Shown here piece after piece: positions 1-10,152 of a DNA stretch of 64,000 bases. The DNA lies in assembly GCA_036245525.1 (NCBI GenBank), contig BTPG01000006.1, positions 72,919,026-72,983,025 on the forward strand, read 5' to 3'. Source of the stretch: Semisulcospira habei. Lineage: Eukaryota; Mollusca; Gastropoda; Semisulcospiridae. Positions within the stretch are counted from its first letter, which is position 1. Each line of letters opens with the position of its first letter. Position numbers and translations under genes: made by a program. The notes below the pieces were generated by a model. That model had not been told where the DNA came from, searched no databases, and saw only the letters and a list, made by a program, of their open reading frames with translations.

Positions 1-289
1 GCTGCATATCTCGACCACGCCAACGAAATGTTCAGCTGTGTGTGAAAAACTGATCCTAGGAAAATCGAATTTTCAAGTAATGAAATTTGGCATTGTTAAA
101 ATAAAAAACCTTTTGGTGTGTTTTTAATCCGCGCTAGCGTGTTCATGAACTGTCTTCGTCAGACAATGGATTCAAGTTAGTGGGCTAATTTAGCACGTTA
201 AAAATTTCAAAAGAAATGCGTTGTTCAGCGTTCTGCTGGAATAATTCTGTTTCTTCTACACAAAACGTTGCGACGCTCAGTTTAGTTCA

Positions 290-634
290 GTTAGGTCAAG
301 ATGGGATCTCTGCGCTCGAAAAGGACCATACGCGCTCCACCCCCCCTCCCCTCAGAAGTCAGAGTTCCTTTCATTATTGTACCAATATTGGTTTGGATTA
401 CTATAGATCTGTCACGTCTTTTCAAGTCTGCCCGCTGCCTGCCCGCTGCCTTTCTCCACACTTCTGGTGATCGACTGTGTGGTGCTCTTGGCTCTGTTCC
501 TGGAAATGCTTTCTCAGGTTTCTCACCGCGTCTGATCTGCCCATCCGTAGCCCCTGCGTGACCTCTGCCTTGCCAGCTAGGGTGTCCGCTAGATCATTGC
601 CCAACTCATTCAGCCCGACGGCCGTATTTGCCAA
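290..634 (-). pseudogene. possible RNase H-like 3' remnant of a LINE
   Basis: On the minus strand an open stretch reads GNDLADTLAGKAEV, which resembles the last block of LINE-borne RNase H domains (GNExADxLA). A basic stretch (TQGLRMGRSDAVRNLRKHF) follows. A downstream piece in another frame ends just before a tail with AACTGAACT-type repeats. No RT is attached, so this would be a 5'-truncated, frameshifted remnant. The motif is short and could be coincidental. Confidence 0.35.
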
Positions 635-814
635 ATTTTGGAGGCGTCATCTAATGACTATGCACCAGTTGCAGGAGATGGATCGACCATCATAATTCAA
701 GGGCAGTGCCAGATTAGCTTGGCGCCGACAGGCGCCAAGCTAATCTGGCACTGCCCTTGAATTATCATGGTCGACCCATCTCCTGCTGTAGTGCGTCAGG
801 GCTGAATAGGTTAA
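601..814. repeat. TTAA foldback, family B, full unit
   Basis: This defines family B. The palindromic core at 671-786 has arms running GCAGGAGATGG, GATCGACC, ATAATTCAAGG, AGTGCCAGATTAGCTTGGCGCC and back. Outer, less symmetric segments begin CTCATTCAGCCCGACG and end CGTCAGGGCTGAATAGG. The right edge is TTAA (811-814); the left edge is CCAA, a decayed TTAA. No coding capacity. Confidence 0.8.
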
Positions 815-1215
815 ACTCCAGCATGTCCTGGGAAACAGATCCAGAACAGTCTTCGAGGTTGTATATTGGCCAGTCGGGGCATCCCGTTCCTGCGTCGATT
901 TTTTTATGCAGCAGACATTTCGAGTCTGTGAGAATGATGGCTGACTTATTTGCCCGTCAACCAGCGTAGCAATCCTGTCTGAGCGTGTCACCGCCTCTAC
1001 CTCCACCTCCAAACGTTGCCAAGCTGTTTTGGGACCACCCTTGAACTATCACGGTCAGTTCGTCTCATGAACCGCAAAGCTGTCTTCACTGGACAACTCC
1101 ATTTGCTGGCACCAACCTCGAACTACCATGGTCGATCTGAATTCTCTACTGGAACGCAGCCTTAACACTTATCATTCGGAATACACCAGTGTGTGAAATA
1201 AGTTTGACTAAAACA
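815..1215. other. intronic or intergenic sequence with family B debris
   Basis: No gene seen. Two decayed family B arms are visible near 1029-1060 (CCCTTGAACTATCACGGTC) and 1110-1150 (CTCGAACTACCATGGTCGA). The rest is unrecognised. Confidence 0.5.
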
Positions 1216-1287
1216 GTTTAAGGGTAGTATCAGAATAGCTTGGCACCTCTAGGCACCAAGCTATTCTGGCACCACTCTTGAACTAAA
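1216..1287. repeat. family B foldback core
   Basis: The inner half of the B palindrome (AGGGTAGTATCAGAATAGCTTGG and its inverse) closes on a CTCT loop. The outer GATCGACC arms are missing. Confidence 0.75.
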
Positions 1288-1390
1288 GCCATTGGTCTAT
1301 ATCCTTTTCTGTAAGTACTATAATGTAGCTTGCATATGGCAGTGTACAAATTTGAAGCTTTTAGCCTCAGTATGACATGGGTTAACTCAA

Positions 1391-1460
1391 CAAGACATGC
1401 CGCATAGATCTTCATGAGCCCCAGCGACTGCGGGGGCTCATGAGGATCTATATCTCTTGC
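1391..1460. repeat. family A foldback
   Basis: Palindrome with arms CATAGATCTTCATGAGCCCC and GGGGCTCATGAGGATCTATA. The core matches the perfect copy at 18183-18248, with several mismatches. Confidence 0.75.
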
Positions 1461-1679
1461 AGTTGGTTGGTGTTCAAGTTTTATCGACAGAGGAAAAATC
1501 CCACGTCTGCGGAAGACTCCCTCGGGGCTCGAATGTGTTAATATCCTGTACAAGTCGGAGTTGAACAAAGTTAAATAAGCATCTGCTACACGCAGTGCCA
1601 ATGAATCGATACAGTACATTTTCCAAAACAGCTTTCTATCCCTCCCTACCATACCCCTTGGGGAGAGCGTCGAGACAGT

Positions 1680-1790
1680 CTGCCCGAGAAAGGCAGAAGA
1701 CAGCAAGTCCATTTTCGTGAAAAGCGAGACTTTCATTGAAATAAAATGACAATCTTGCTTTACACTGAGAGCTAGTTACTTTCTTTTGTC
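1680..1790. repeat. decayed family I foldback
   Basis: GTCCATTTTCGTGAAAAGCGAG is followed by a corrupted inverse arm (AATCTTGCTTTACACTGAG). Compare the cleaner copies at 5608 and 29540. Confidence 0.45.
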
Positions 1791-1858
1791 GTCACACAGC
1801 AGAGTAGCTTATCACCTTTACCTCCAAATGCGTAAACAAATCCCACGAACACATTACA

Positions 1859-1958
1859 TACTGACGAGCAAAAGAAATGCAACATTTTCGGAACCATCGG
1901 AAACACTAAAGTGTTTACGATGGTTCCGAAAATGTCACATTTCTTTTGCTCGTCAGTA
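1859..1958. repeat. family E foldback (TA-flanked)
   Basis: About 100-bp palindrome with tips CTGACGAGCAAAAGAAATGC and the inverse, flanked by TA. Central arms are GGAACCATCGGAAACACT and AGTGTTTACGATGGTTCC. TA flanks suggest mobilisation by a Tc1/mariner-type transposase (inference). Confidence 0.8.
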
Positions 1959-2099
1959 TACAATAATAATGACTTTCGGCACTGGGAGGCGCCAACGAAG
2001 ACTGTGGTGCATGGGCTGTGGTACATAGATCGGCGACGAGAGTTGAAGGCCATGGTAGTGCCAGATTACCTTTATCGCGAAATAAAATATCTGCCGTTA

Positions 2100-4548
2100 T
2101 TTGGCAAAAGCTGGCCCCCCAAGAAAAAGCTTGATGTTGCCAGCCTTCAGCGTGACGATGTGAAAGCTGCCTTTCAGACAGATTTACAGCGCAGGCTCAA
2201 AGACACAGCGGACCCAGTAGACTCCTCCCCTGAAACACTTTGGGAACAACTGAAAACTGCTATTGCAAAATCCTCTGCAGAAGTCTTGGGTTTCGCCAGA
2301 AAGAAGAACAAAGACTGGTTTGACGAAAACGATGTAGAGATCCAGGAACACCTAGCAAAAAAAAAGAGCCGCCCATCAGGCCCACCTAGCCCAGCCTTCC
2401 TGCCCTGTGAAGAAGTCTGCCTTCCGCCTCGTCTGCAGCAGTCTCCAGCGCAAGCTCAGAGATCTCCAGAATGAGTGGTGGACCAGACTTGCACAGAGGA
2501 CCCAGCTTTGTGCTGACAATGGTGACTACAGGGGCTTCTACGAAGCACTGAAAGCAGTGTATGGCCCCAGGCACCTGGTACAAAGTCCCCTGCGAAGCGC
2601 GAATGGCCAGGCACTCCTCACAGATAATACCTCCATCTTGAACCGCTGGTCGGAATACTTTCAGAGCCTCTTCAGCGCTGAGCGCACTGTTCAAGAAGCA
2701 GTCGTCCTACAAATCCCACACCTCCCAGTAAAGGTTGAATTGGACGAACCGCCCACCGCTGAAGAGACCCTCACAGCCATCCACCAGCTCAAGAGTGGCA
2801 AAGCAGCAGGCATTGATGGAATACCGCCAGAGATCTGGAAACATGGAGGCACAGCACTGCACAACAAGCTCCATGACCTCTTTCTCTGCTGCTGGGAGGA
2901 AGGAACACTACCAAAAGATCTCCGTGACGCAGTCGTTATCACCCTGTACAAGAACAAAGGCGAGAAGTCTGACTGTTCCAACTATCGGGGAATTACCCTG
3001 CTGTCCATTGCTGGGAAAATCCTTGCAAGGCTGCTCCTGAATCGGCTGGTACCTGCCATCGCTGAAGACCAACTCCCAGAGGGCCAGTGTGGCTTCAGAG
3101 CAAACAGGAGCACCACCGATATGGTCTTTATGCTGAGACAGCTACAGGAGAAGTGCCGCGAGCAGAACAAAGGGCTGTACGTAACATTTGTCGACCTAAC
3201 AAAAGCGTTCGACACTGTGAGCAGGCAAGGCATGTGGCAGATCCTGGAGCGACTTGGCTGTCCCCCAAAGTTCCTCAACATGATTGTCCAGCTACACGAG
3301 GACCAGCAAGGCCAGGTCAGACTCAACAATGACCTCTCAGAACCATTCCCTATTCTCAACGGCGTAAAGCAGGGCTGCGTGCTGGCACCGACCCTCTTCA
3401 CCATCTTTTTTAGCATGATGTTGAAGCAGGCCACAGTGGACCTCGATGATGACGATGCAGTGTACATCAGGTATCGTCTCGATGGCAGCCTGTTCAACCT
3501 CAGACGACTGCAGGCCCACACGAAAACCCTAGACCAACTGATTCGTGAGCTGCTTTTTGCTGATGATGCTGCCCTCGTTGCACACACAGAGAGAGCCCTG
3601 CAGCGCATCACGTCTTGCTTCGCAGATGCTGCCCAGCTCTTTGGACTCGAGGTCAGTCTGAAAAAGACAGAGGTCCTCCATCAGCCGGCACCCAAGACAG
3701 TGTATCGCCCTCCTCACATCACCATTGGCGAGTCTGAACTAAAGTCAGTGCACCAGTTTACTTACCTTGGCTGCATTATCACGTCGGACGCCAAGCTGGA
3801 CAAGGAGCTTGACAGCAGGCTGGCAAAAGCGAACAGTGCTTTCGGGCGACTTTTCAAGCGGGTGTGGCACAATCAACAGCTGAAAACAGGCACCAAGATC
3901 AGCGTGTACAGAGCTGTGGTCCTCACCACCCTGCTGTATGGTTCCGAGTCCTGGGCCCTCTACCGCAGCCAACTACGACTCCTCGAACGCTTCCACCAGC
4001 GCTGCCTGCGTACCATCCTGGGCATTCACTGGAGTGACTATGTCACCAACGTCGAGGTCCTTGAACAGGCTGAAACTGTGAGCATCGAGGCTTTGCTGCT
4101 GCGGACACAGCTCCGCTGGGCGGGGCATGTCTCCAGGATGGAGGATCATCGCCTACCAAAGATCACCCTGTTCGGCGAGCTTGCTACTGGACACCGTGAC
4201 AGAGGGGCACCAAAGAAGAGATACAAAGACTGTCTCAAGAAGTCACTTAGTGCCTGCCAAATCGACCACCACCAGTGGTCTTCGCTTGCTGCGGACCGTG
4301 ACACCTGGCGCTCCACCATTTACAAGGCAGCTGTCTCCTTTGAGGACTCTCGCAGAGCTAGCCTTAAGGACAAGCGGCTCAGGAGAAAAAACAGAGATGC
4401 CGCAGCTCAGAACCCTGGCCAGACCTTCCCCTGCAGCCACTGCGGTCGAACCTGCCTGTCTCGGATTGGCCTCCGCAGCCACGAACAAGCCTGCAGACGT
4501 CGTGGGCAACTCCTATAAAATCTTCGTTCGCGAAGTCAAGCCAAGAGA
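2100..4548 (+). mobile_element. RTE-like non-LTR retrotransposon, copy 1, 5' truncated
   Basis: Contains the linker after a lost endonuclease domain (KKLDVASLQRDDVKAAF, then RKKNKDWFDENDVEIQE), the full RT and a C-terminal Cys/His finger. The 3' boundary is fixed by comparison with copy 2: homology stops at GAAGTCAAGCCAAGAGA with no poly(A), as is common for RTE-type elements. The 5' boundary is unclear because the sequence stops resembling LINE protein near 2100. A one-base change in the A9 run at 2357-2365 separates the linker (open in 1911-2474) from the RT frame. Confidence 0.85.
2407..4518 (+). CDS. reverse transcriptase, RTE-like LINE, 703 residues
   Basis: Non-LTR reverse transcriptase that would copy element RNA at a nicked target. 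Visible motifs: NYRGITLLSIAGKI (residues about 197-211), CGFRANRSTTD, VDLTKAFDTV, NGVKQGCVLAPTLF, and the catalytic FADD at residues 384-387 (3556-3567). A connection domain follows (QLRWAGHVSRMEDHRLPK). A C-terminal CxxC...HxxxxC finger ends the protein. The Met at 2407 lies inside the coding region and is probably not the native start, because homologous sequence continues upstream in another frame. Catalytic residues are intact, but the endonuclease is missing, so the copy cannot be autonomous. Clade assignment to RTE rests on the linker and the lack of a poly(A) tail. Confidence 0.88.
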   Translation: MKKSAFRLVCSSLQRKLRDLQNEWWTRLAQRTQLCADNGDYRGFYEALKAVYGPRHLVQSPLRSANGQALLTDNTSILNRWSEYFQSLFSAERTVQEAVVLQIPHLPVKVELDEPPTAEETLTAIHQLKSGKAAGIDGIPPEIWKHGGTALHNKLHDLFLCCWEEGTLPKDLRDAVVITLYKNKGEKSDCSNYRGITLLSIAGKILARLLLNRLVPAIAEDQLPEGQCGFRANRSTTDMVFMLRQLQEKCREQNKGLYVTFVDLTKAFDTVSRQGMWQILERLGCPPKFLNMIVQLHEDQQGQVRLNNDLSEPFPILNGVKQGCVLAPTLFTIFFSMMLKQATVDLDDDDAVYIRYRLDGSLFNLRRLQAHTKTLDQLIRELLFADDAALVAHTERALQRITSCFADAAQLFGLEVSLKKTEVLHQPAPKTVYRPPHITIGESELKSVHQFTYLGCIITSDAKLDKELDSRLAKANSAFGRLFKRVWHNQQLKTGTKISVYRAVVLTTLLYGSESWALYRSQLRLLERFHQRCLRTILGIHWSDYVTNVEVLEQAETVSIEALLLRTQLRWAGHVSRMEDHRLPKITLFGELATGHRDRGAPKKRYKDCLKKSLSACQIDHHQWSSLAADRDTWRSTIYKAAVSFEDSRRASLKDKRLRRKNRDAAAQNPGQTFPCSHCGRTCLSRIGLRSHEQACRRRGQLL

Positions 4549-4574
4549 GATTCCAAAGGGCGATTTTCATTGTA

Positions 4575-4749
4575 CAGTAAACTTCGGATATAACAAATCG
4601 CCAGTGGACCCAGTTTTTGTGGTTGTTATGTCCAAAGTTTGTTATAAACGAAGTAACTGACATAGAAAACGTGTTGTAAGGACCTCTGAAGAAGTGTTGC
4701 TATATCCGACTTTTGTTATAATCAACCTTGTTATAAGCGGAGTAGACTG
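4575..4749. mobile_element. pogo/Tigger-like MITE
   Basis: A 175-bp element with TA on both sides. Ends are CAGTAAACTTCGGATATAAC on the left and GTTATAAGCGGAGTAGACTG on the right, with repeated TTGTTATA motifs inside. This end pattern is typical of pogo/Tigger elements (established knowledge). It begins 26 bp after the 3' end of the upstream LINE. No transposase. Confidence 0.65.
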
Positions 4750-4751
4750 TA

Positions 4752-4815
4752 TAACAATGAAAATCTCTTTTTTATTACAATGAAAATCTCTTTTTTTTCT
4801 TCTTTCACAAAACAG
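4752..4815. repeat. family I fragment
   Basis: AATGAAAATCTCTTTTTTATTAC is repeated twice in direct orientation and ends in TTTCACAAAA. It looks like one family I arm duplicated. Confidence 0.35.
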
Positions 4816-4912
4816 ACATACCGGCTGTTGCCAAATAATCGCCGATTTGAACCCTTGTAATGACTTCATAACTCAGAGGTAACTATATATTTTGTTTATC
4901 AGATGTGGTAGA

Positions 4913-5003
4913 CGGATCGGCCATGATAGTTAAATGGTAGTGTCAGATTAGCTTGGCGCTATCCCCGGCACTACCCGTGTACCTATCACAGTCGATCCCT
5001 CTC
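4913..5003. repeat. decayed family B foldback
   Basis: GGATCGGCCATGATAGTT and GTCAGATTAGCTTGGCGC are followed by a degenerate right arm ending CACAGTCGATCC. Confidence 0.6.
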
Positions 5004-5105
5004 CAGGTGCCAATGTAATCTATGTCGCTATGCTTGGTGCCGGAAATATGAAATTGAAATGAGTATGCAGGAAAAACGCATTTAGCTCCGACGCACTATC
5101 AAGAT

Positions 5106-5194
5106 AGCAGGAGATAGATCGACGATGACAATTCAAGGATAGTGCCAGATTAGCTTGGCGCCGTTAGCATCGTCGATCCATCTCCTGCAACTGG
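5106..5194. repeat. family B foldback with internal deletion
   Basis: The left arm through TTAGCTTGGCGCC is intact. The right arm keeps only the outer CATCGTCGATCCATCTCCTGC, so the middle of the inverse arm is deleted. Confidence 0.65.
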
Positions 5195-5340
5195 TACCCT
5201 GTCGTTAAGTGAGACCTTCATGGAAATGCGGCTGTGGGGTTAAATGGGTTAATATTACCTCTGCCCTGTGAAGGCAAAAGAGAGAAAGCCCATTTGTGTG
5301 AAAAGCAAGATTTTCACTGTATTATAACAAAAACTTCGCT

Positions 5341-5344
<4 letters not shown>

Positions 5345-5425
<81 letters not shown>

Positions 5426-5447
5426 CGCACGCACGCACGCACACACA

Positions 5448-5488
<41 letters not shown>

Positions 5489-5525
5489 ACACACACACAC
5501 ACACGCACACACACAGACATACACA

Positions 5526-5582
<57 letters not shown>
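5345..5582. repeat. (CA)n microsatellite
   Basis: About 238 bp of CA repeat with a few GCAC and CAGA interruptions. It directly abuts a family I left arm (GTGAAAAGCAAGATTTTCAC at about 5292). The repeat-encoded open frames here are not genes. Confidence 0.97.
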
Positions 5583-5586
<4 letters not shown>

Positions 5587-5607
5587 GACCTTATAAGACA
5601 GTAGGCT

Positions 5608-5686
5608 TAAATTAATTTTTGTGAAAAGCGAGATTTTCTTTACATTACAAAGGAAATTTCGCTTTTCACAAAAATGGATTTACTGT
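5608..5686. repeat. family I foldback
   Basis: Defines family I: TTTTTGTGAAAAGCGAGA, then TTCTTTACATTACAAAGGAA, then TTTCGCTTTTCACAAAAA. Flanked by sequence resembling the outer unit (AGACAGTAGG...TTTACTGTC). Confidence 0.75.
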
Positions 5687-5944
5687 CGTTTGCATTCCCA
5701 CAGCCTGCGGAGAGAAAGATTCAATTTCAGGTACTACCTTTGAACTTTCATAGTCGATCCATATTCAGGATCCCAAATAATTCCTCTCGTTGTACTTGGT
5801 GCCGGATGTGAAATAATACTCCGGTAGTCAAGGGCGAGATTCAATTTCAAGCCCTTTACATGCAGTCTCTAACGTATTCAGATTGGTCCGGCTTTCAATC
5901 CCATCTGGTGCGCGAAGTTTCTCTCCAATTTAAACAGCATCCTT

Positions 5945-6012
5945 TGCAAGGGGCGTACATCTTAATGAGCCAATGCCAGCGGCAGGTGTTCATGGAGATC
6001 TATGTCTCTTGC
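5945..6012. repeat. decayed family A foldback
   Basis: Left arm GGGCGTACATCTTAATGAGCC and right arm GTTCATGGAGATCTATGTCT keep only part of the pairing. Confidence 0.55.
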
Positions 6013-6185
6013 TGACAGGGACATATAAGAAGCATTTACATCTGTGTTTGTCAGGAGAAGGTGATCACTTGACGCGGCGGGTAAGAGCAACGTTCGTTTT
6101 CAATAGACATAGCGCGCTGTTCTGTACGCTAAGGACAGTTAGGTGTCTTCATTGTAGACAACTCCATATCCAGCGCTCTTCATCT

Positions 6186-6250
6186 GCAAGAGACATAGAT
6201 TCACATGAGCCCCACCAGTCGCAGGGGCTCATAAAAATCTATGCCTCTTG
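6186..6250. repeat. family A foldback
   Basis: GCAAGAGACATAGATTCACA and ATGCCTCTTG tips; centre GAGCCCCACCAGTCGCAGGGGCTC. Confidence 0.75.
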
Positions 6251-6352
6251 ATGACCTCACACTGATGGAACGATTTCAAATTCGCACTGGCAACAGAAAT
6301 AGACACATGCATTTACAGCTAACGGAAACTTGTCTGCAAGAACTAAACATGT

Positions 6353-6420
6353 ACCGTCTGCTAGACACACAGATCCTCATGAGCCTTCGCAGTTTGCGGG
6401 GGCTCATGAAAATATACGCC
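6353..6420. repeat. family A foldback
   Basis: ACAGATCCTCATGAGCCTTC and GGGGGCTCATGAAAATATAC arms, with drift towards the tips. Confidence 0.65.
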
Positions 6421-6648
6421 TTCTTTAACTATCTTTACATCCTCGTTTACCAGGAAAAGCAATCACGTGAATTGGTGGCGAAGTACTCAGGATTACGTGG
6501 GTTAAGTGAAAAAAATAACCAATTGGTTATGGGAGTATATTTCAATGCGATGCTAAAGTTTAACCCTTTAAGTGCCTATGTCTCTGAAGTCATGACAAAC
6601 TCAACGTCTAAAACTCTATTCCACTCCAAGGAACACATATATAATATG

Positions 6649-6717
6649 GCAGGCAAGACGCAAAGAACTTCATGAGCCCCCGCGTGTGCGCGGACTCATG
6701 ACGTTCTTTGCATCTTG
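6649..6717. repeat. family A foldback, CAAAGAAC variant
   Basis: The arms read GCAAAGAACTTCATGAGCC with the inverse GACTCATGACGTTCTTTGC. The usual CATAGATCC is replaced by CAAAGAAC on both sides, so both arms changed together. The copy at 52632 has the same variant. Confidence 0.75.
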
Positions 6718-7012
6718 AAGCTGCTAGTGTTCACAATTTCCTGGCAGTAAAAGGATTAATTCGACTTATAGTCACCGGCCTGAAAGAAGAAATGGCTCAG
6801 TAACTGACAAACTTACACTATCCCGTTTACCCAAGCCAGTCCATGCATCCGCGGGTACTAGAAATTAAAATTGCGCTCCCCTTTGGTTGCGAGTAATTTG
6901 CATTCAGATTTAAATTTTAGTCGCCTTTTTGGGTCTAGCTTGAAGGCGAATTGGATAATTGACTTTAAAAAAGTAGTCCAGCAGTTTTCTTTTAAGACTT
7001 CGAGTCGCAAGT

Positions 7013-7083
7013 TCGTTTTCGGGCCCACTGCCGTGCGCGGGCCCTCTGCGGTCGCCGTGGGCCCGAGGACCTTTGTTTATCTG
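7013..7083. repeat. family F foldback (GC-rich), partial
   Basis: GGGCCCACTGCCGTGCGCGG and CGTGGGCCCGAGGACCTTTG match the core of family F (best copy 56573-56680). Confidence 0.65.
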
Positions 7084-7089
7084 GACCTT

Positions 7090-7422
7090 GAGGATCTGAA
7101 ACCATGCCGATAACGACAAGAGGCAGCAGGTATTATGATGTGGAATGATCATATCCCATCAATGGAAAAATTTTGTTTTTCATTTTTCCGGGACATAATA
7201 TGAAAATGGGGGAAAACGTCCGACGTGTTCGCTGTTTGTTTCTGTTCATTTCCTTGCTTACTTTTCCATGTATGTGCGTGCTCAAACCCCTTCTACAGAT
7301 TCATTTGACAAACATAAATCCTGTCTTGAAAAAAACCAAACCACTCCTTAACTTACGAACTTTACACAAACTGTCCCCAAAAGCACGAAATGTCTCTCTC
7401 TTTTTCCATTAAAAAAAATCAT
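7090..7422. other. AT-rich sequence without recognised features
   Basis: No gene, palindrome or repeat recognised. Short open frames here have no family signature. Confidence 0.5.
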
Positions 7423-7690
7423 ACTGTTTATGATTGACACAGGACATGTTATTTACAGAGTCAAAAAGGCGGAACATTTTCTTAAAGCTAATACCCAGAT
7501 GCTTATTTCACGAAATATCTCTTTTTATCTTTTCATATTTTACAAAATCCTACTGTTTATAATTGACACGGCACACGTTATTTATAGAGCCAAAAAGGGG
7601 GAACATTTCCTTAAAGCTAACATCCAGATGCTTGTTTTATTTTGTATTAATTATCTGTATTTAAAACAAACTGCCCCGAATAAGGCTGTC
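7423..7690. repeat. tandem duplication, period about 129 bp
   Basis: ACTGTTTATGATTGACAC recurs as ACTGTTTATAATTGACAC 129 bp later. Both are followed by GTTATTTA, CAAAAAGG and CTTAAAGCTAA blocks. A third, weaker copy may follow at about 7725-7780. Confidence 0.75.
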
Positions 7691-7854
7691 TGAACGGCAG
7701 GAAGTATCATGTTTCTTACAACTCATTCTGTTCATTAGCGGCAAAGCTTATTTACACACTGAAAACGGGAAATATTTCATACATTGAGCCCTGCGGTCAA
7801 AATCACAATTTGCTGGTTTCGTCATCAGATGGCTACATCACGCTTCTGTAGACA

Positions 7855-8375
7855 GATCGACCATGATAGATCAAGGGTGGTGGCACAATAGCTTGGCGCA
7901 TGTGGGACATAATACCATACTAATACCGTTATTATATAGGCGCTTTTTCTCAATTTTGGGGAAATCGACTCAAAGCGCCGCGCCTGAAACCCAACACACA
8001 CACTCACGAAACAGACACGGATTTACGCCATTTAAGACAAACACAGTACAAGACAAACGAAGGGCCAGTCAGCTACTGAAGTTACAGAGATTTTTGATCG
8101 CTTGCATTTGAAATTTGTAAAGTGGCCTGAGACCGGTACCAAAGTGTGGGGAGTGGGGGTGGGGGGGTGGGGGGTGGATGAACCGGAGTACCCGGAGAAA
8201 GAACCCCCGACGGTCCGCCCGAATTAACGGTGACACTTACCAGAGGAGAAAAGTCCAACGCCGGAACCCGGTATCGAACCGCGCACCTTTGGCATTGGTG
8301 GCAGGCGCCTTAACCACTGCGCCACGGACCAAGCTATTCTGCCACTATCCTTTAACTATCATGGTCGACCCACAT
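7855..8375. repeat. family B foldback split by a SINE
   Basis: The left arm (GATCGACCATGATAGATC to AGCTTGGCGC, about 7855-7900) and right arm (AAGCTATTCTGCCACTATCC to ATGGTCGACCC, 8331-8375) are parts of one palindrome separated by SINE copy 1. Confidence 0.75.
7921..8330 (-). mobile_element. tRNA-derived SINE, copy 1
   Basis: Read on the minus strand, the head starts GGTCCGTGGCGCAGTGGTTA and contains an A box (TGGCGCAGTGG, about 8315-8325) and a B box (GGTTCGATACC, about 8270-8280). The body carries GTTCTTTCTCCGGGTACTCC. The 3' part has GGCGCTTTGAGTCGATT followed by AAAGCGCCTATATAATAA. A G-rich expansion lies at 8148-8178. The same body is present at 18817 and 45061. Confidence 0.85.
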
Positions 8376-8404
8376 CTGACTGTATTGTATCTGTAGGTTG
8401 GAGG

Positions 8405-8445
8405 CGCCAAGCTATTCTGGCACCACCTTTGATCTATCATCATGG
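8405..8445. repeat. family B half foldback
   Basis: Right arm only: GGCGCCAAGCTATTCTGGCA then CACCTTTGATCTATCATCAT. Confidence 0.6.
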
Positions 8446-8718
8446 TTGTTCAATATCTTACTGTTTTTATTACATCTTGTCAGGCCTGAGAAGATTAAAC
8501 ATAACATTCGCTTGCTGCCGGGTTTTCTTTTGCATTCATTTCCACGCACGTGAGCGCGTGCTCAAGCCTTCCTTTTACCATCAAGTCAGGAAGGAGAGAC
8601 CTGCTGGTTCACCGGGGACATCACATCCGGGTCTTCAAAACAATCAACACACAAAACTCCCATTGGTGTCGACCTCCTTCTGAGGAACAGAGAAGATTAT
8701 GAGGCCGATCCCCTCGTA

Positions 8719-8786
8719 GAAAGAGGCATGGATTCTCATGAGCCCCTCTAGCTTTAGGGCTCACGTGAACGTTCTATGTCTCTTGC
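8719..8786. repeat. family A foldback
   Basis: AAGAGGCATGGATTCTCATG and CGTGAACGTTCTATGTCTCT with a short AT-rich centre. Confidence 0.65.
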
Positions 8787-8789
8787 TGA

Positions 8790-9280
8790 AGGGAGACAAT
8801 GTTAATGAACTGAACAGAAAGAGATGACGCAACCCCAACAAGATGACCCAAAGCCAACGCCAGAATGAAAAACAGCGAAGAGCAGTGGTTTTTCATAGGC
8901 CCGTAGCGGCTGAATAGGCCCATGATAATCTATGCCATTTGCAGATTGACGGGGCTTGAGAAACTAAACAATAAAAGATTGAAATCATTTTCAGATAGAA
9001 TAGACGCACACATCCGTTGCGGATGCAGGATGGTCACGAGAATCAATGAACCTTTCACATGGAAAGGTACCAAATTGGGGAACTGATACAGATAAAGAAG
9101 AAATGATTTTTAGATGGGCATACGCTGTAACTGTGTTTGGTAATCATTTTAAAATGTCCCGTGATACTAGATGACGTTAGGGTCCAACGCCGTTGGTATT
9201 TCCAAAACGAATAAATAATGATTGATTTTGTGAACGTTTGAACTCTTCGGCACAGTGAACACTGACATATAACCTTCTCA
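8790..9280. other. sequence with one decayed family A remnant
   Basis: A weak family A relic lies at about 8895-8945 (CATAGGCCC...GGCCCATGATAATCTATG). Nothing else recognised. Confidence 0.45.
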
Positions 9281-9351
9281 CACTGGTTGTCTCCCTTGAT
9301 TCGCTACAGCTTGTCAGCGGTAGCGAATCGAGGGAGACAACCAGTGTATGT
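9281..9351. repeat. family J foldback
   Basis: CACTGGTTGTCTCCCTTGAT, TCGCTA, a short loop, then TAGCGAATCGAGGGAGACAA and CCAGTG. A degraded second copy is at 28311-28373. Confidence 0.8.
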
Positions 9352-9486
9352 GTCTCGATGGAAGCAACGCAGCTTGTGAGGGTTCATGAGAGAATTTATA
9401 TTAATTACGTATTGTATAGATTATTGGCTTTCGTTTACTTTATAAAAAAGGGCTTAGGCAGGAGCCTCGGCGACCGGCGACGAGAT

Positions 9487-9750
9487 GGGAGTGTTGGCAA
9501 AGGAGACTTCCTTGCCTACAAACAAGGACTGGGGCTGGAACCTTAGGGGACCATGACATGCTGGGAGTGTTGGCAATTTAGATTTCCCTGCCTACAAACA
9601 AGGACTGGGGCTGGAACCTTAGGGGACCATGACATGCTGGGAGTGTTGTCAATTTAAACTTCCCTGCCTACAAACAAAGACTGGGGCTGGAACCTTAGGG
9701 AACCATGACATTCTGGGAGTGTTGACAATGGAGACCTCCCAGCGTGTCTT
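9487..9750. repeat. minisatellite, 76-bp period, about 3.4 copies
   Basis: GGGAGTGTTGGCAA starts at 9487 and 9563; diverged forms start at 9639 and 9715. The spacing is exactly 76 bp, with TGCCTACAAACAAGGACTGG in each unit. Confidence 0.9.
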
Positions 9751-9952
9751 CTCCTTACACTATCATAGATCTAGTGCTCCTGCTTGTGTGAGTGGCAGGT
9801 CCGACTGTTTGGTCTGCATTGTCTTGTCTGCGTATCATGAGAGAGAACATAAAGCCCGAAACCATGCACTCGAGTTAAGGAAAAGATCATGTTTAGCACA
9901 TTTTGCCCCAAATTGTGAAGTTGCCCTCTGAAGGACTGTATTTCAAATCTAG

Positions 9953-10058
9953 AGACAGATCGAGCATGATAGTTCAAGGGTGGTATCAGAATAGCATGGC
10001 GCCTATGGGCGCCAAGCTATTCTGGCACCACCCTTGAACTATCATGCTCGATCCATGT
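9953..10058. repeat. family B foldback
   Basis: Nearly complete palindrome with arms GATCGAGCATGATAGTTCAA and TTGAACTATCATGCTCGATC. The GATCGAGC change is mirrored in both arms, which suggests arm-to-arm correction or founder variation. Confidence 0.85.
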
Positions 10059-10152
10059 CTTGCTGTGGTGTGTCGGGGCTGAATGAGTTAGTCTGTGAGC
10101 ATTTATAAGCGTAGCTTAACTTCTTTACTACCGAGACAAAACCAACATCACC

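Noticed and set aside
2386..4869. Open frames antisense to the RTE reverse transcriptase (and the same set at 29.65-30.96 kb)
   Set aside because: They are shadows of the RT frame; both copies have them because the DNA is nearly identical.
5234..5596. Long open frames across CA, GA and AAAC arrays (also near 33 kb, 39.4 kb, 42.5 kb, 47 kb)
   Set aside because: They encode only dipeptide or tetrapeptide repeats (THTH, RERE, KQTN) and follow the microsatellites exactly.
8270..8330. A functional tRNA gene at the A/B boxes
   Set aside because: The boxes belong to SINE heads with long bodies; no acceptor stem or complete cloverleaf is visible.
9629..9931. 100-residue open frame over the 76-bp minisatellite
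   Set aside because: It is a read-through of the tandem repeat with no independent support.
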